Source: Novosphingobium sp. Gsoil 351 (lineage in GTDB: Bacteria > Pseudomonadota > Alphaproteobacteria > Sphingomonadales > Sphingomonadaceae). From it: a stretch of 64,000 nt of DNA. Every line of letters begins with the position of its first letter. The first letter of the stretch is position 1. A program made the position numbers and the translations under genes. A model generated the notes under the pieces. The model was not told the DNA's origin. It searched no databases and was given only the letters and a program-made list of their open reading frames with translations. This document shows, piece by piece, positions 62,961 to 64,000 of the stretch. The DNA lies in NCBI RefSeq assembly GCF_009707465.1, contig NZ_CP046120.1:959501-1023500 (forward strand), written 5' to 3'.

Positions 62961-64000
62961 ATGACCAACGACAAGATGGACCTGCACGCGCTGGTTGGGA
63001 AGACTGCCGACGGCGATTTCCTGCGCGACATGATTGGTTTTGCCGCGCAGCGGTTGATGGAGCTGGAGGTCGGCGGCCTGACGGGTGCGGCCTACGGCGA
63101 GAAGGATGCCGAGCGGCTCGCGCAGCGCAACGGCTATCGGGACCGGGACTGGGAGACCCGCGCCGGCACCGTCGAGCTGCGGATCCCAAAGCTCAGGAAG
63201 GGCAGTTACTTCCCGGGCTTTCTCGAGCCCCGCCGCATGGCGGAGAAAGCTCTGACGGCTGTGATCCAGGAGGCCTACATCCAGGGCATCTCGACGCGCT
63301 CGGTCGACGATCTTGTCAGGGCGATGGGGATGAGCGGCATCTCGAAGAGCCAGGTCAGCCGGCTGTGCGAAGAGATCGACGGCCGCGTGAAGGCGTTCCT
63401 CGAGCGTCCGATCGAAGGCGACTGGCCCTATGTCTGGATGGATGCCACCTACATCAAGGTCCGGCGAGCCGGCCGGATCGTCTCGGTCGCCGTCATCGTC
63501 GCGGTCGGTGTCAACAATGACGGCCGGCGCGAAGTCCTCGGCATGGCGATCGGGCATTCCGAAGCCGAGGTGTTCTGGACGGACTTCCTGCGCAGCCTTG
63601 CCCGCCGCGGCCTGCGCGGCGTGAAGCTGGTGATCTCCGACTCCCATGAAGGCATCAAGGCATCGGTCGCCAAGGTCTTCAGCGCAACCTGGCAGCGCTG
63701 CCGCGTCCACTTCATGCGCAACGCCCTGGCCCATGCCGGCAAGAGTGGGCGCCGGGTCGTCTCGGCGTTCATCGCCACCGCCTTCGCCCAGGAAACACCC
63801 GAGACCGCCAAGGCCCAGTGGCGCAGCGTGGCTGATCAGCTCAGGCCGACCGTGCCCAAGCTGGCGGCGCTGATGGACAGCGCCGAGGACGATGTGCTGG
63901 CCTACATGACCTTCCCCGCGCAGCATCGCACCAAGCTGCACTCCAACAATCCCATCGAGCGCCTCAATGGCGAGATCAAGCGGCGCACCGACGTCGTCGG
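62961..64000 (+). mobile_element. IS256-family (Mutator-type) transposase, cut by the window end
   Basis: The open frame runs from ATG 62961 ([20 protein letters not shown]) to the edge without a stop, giving 346 of the roughly 400 residues expected. DDE residues are seen as D in [15 protein letters not shown] in [14 protein letters not shown] and E in [16 protein letters not shown]. The zinc-like C...H signature [13 protein letters not shown] is also present. A GGAG ribosome site lies 7-10 bases before the ATG. The frame is intact as far as seen, so the element may be active. It lies beside the catabolic cluster and could have moved it or altered its expression. Confidence 0.93.

Noticed and set aside
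1..64000. tRNA, rRNA or CRISPR features
   Set aside because: The larger gaps were scanned by eye for T-loop motifs, cloverleaf ends and regularly spaced direct repeats; none was convincing.

Overview
The window is about 64 kb of GC-rich DNA (roughly two-thirds G+C by eye). The gene content and order point to an alphaproteobacterium of the order Sphingomonadales. The evidence is a complete 14-gene nuo operon followed by birA-coaX-rnj-DUF1467, an RNase E with an acidic insertion in its S1 region, sphingomonad-type TonB receptors, and dispersed GC-rich palindromic repeats. The assignment is by recognition; no database search was run.

Layout. 1-142: tail of an unidentified plus-strand gene. 165-19571 (minus): nuoABCDEFGHIJKLMN, then birA, coaX, rnj and a DUF1467 membrane protein, most of them joined by 4-base overlaps. 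Two unrelated small genes sit inside this operon, between nuoD/nuoE and nuoF/nuoG, and two copies of a palindromic repeat flank nuoJ. 19648-34230: mixed housekeeping and metabolic genes (coniferyl-aldehyde-dehydrogenase-like ALDH, prepilin peptidase, thiolase, a small lipoprotein, an SH3-type exported protein, a 2-hydroxyacid dehydrogenase, Amt, a nitronate-monooxygenase-like protein, a lipoprotein methyltransferase, prfB, a peroxiredoxin, PBP1A and a cell-wall amidase). 34768-45832: rne with a long leader, a metallo-beta-lactamase-fold hydrolase, a thiolase-like protein with cytochrome b561, purU, a VOC protein, a BaiN-type flavoprotein, sorAB and a winged-helix protein.

45913-53459 (minus) is the most unusual block. 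It is a tightly overlapping five-gene operon: response regulator, TPR/beta-barrel YaiO-like outer-membrane protein, membrane-anchored HEAT-repeat protein, processive family 2 glycosyltransferase, and a MASE1-PAS-HisKA-HATPase-REC-HPt hybrid kinase. It has the parts list of a synthase-dependent surface-polysaccharide system under its own phosphorelay.

53897-62685 (minus) looks like a regulated uptake-and-catabolism cluster: GntR/FCD and AraC regulators, MFS permease, GlcD-like FAD oxidase, TonB receptor, SDR and type-B carboxylesterase. Two intergenic regions share an operator-like motif. The window ends inside an IS256-family transposase gene (62961 to past 64000).

Four genes (rnj, the small lipoprotein, the YaiO-like protein and the MFS permease) carry a single-base frameshift. 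In each, the rest of the protein continues intact in another frame. Two of the shifts lie in G6/G7 runs, so base-calling error, recent mutation and phase variation all have to be considered. No tRNA, rRNA or CRISPR array was seen.
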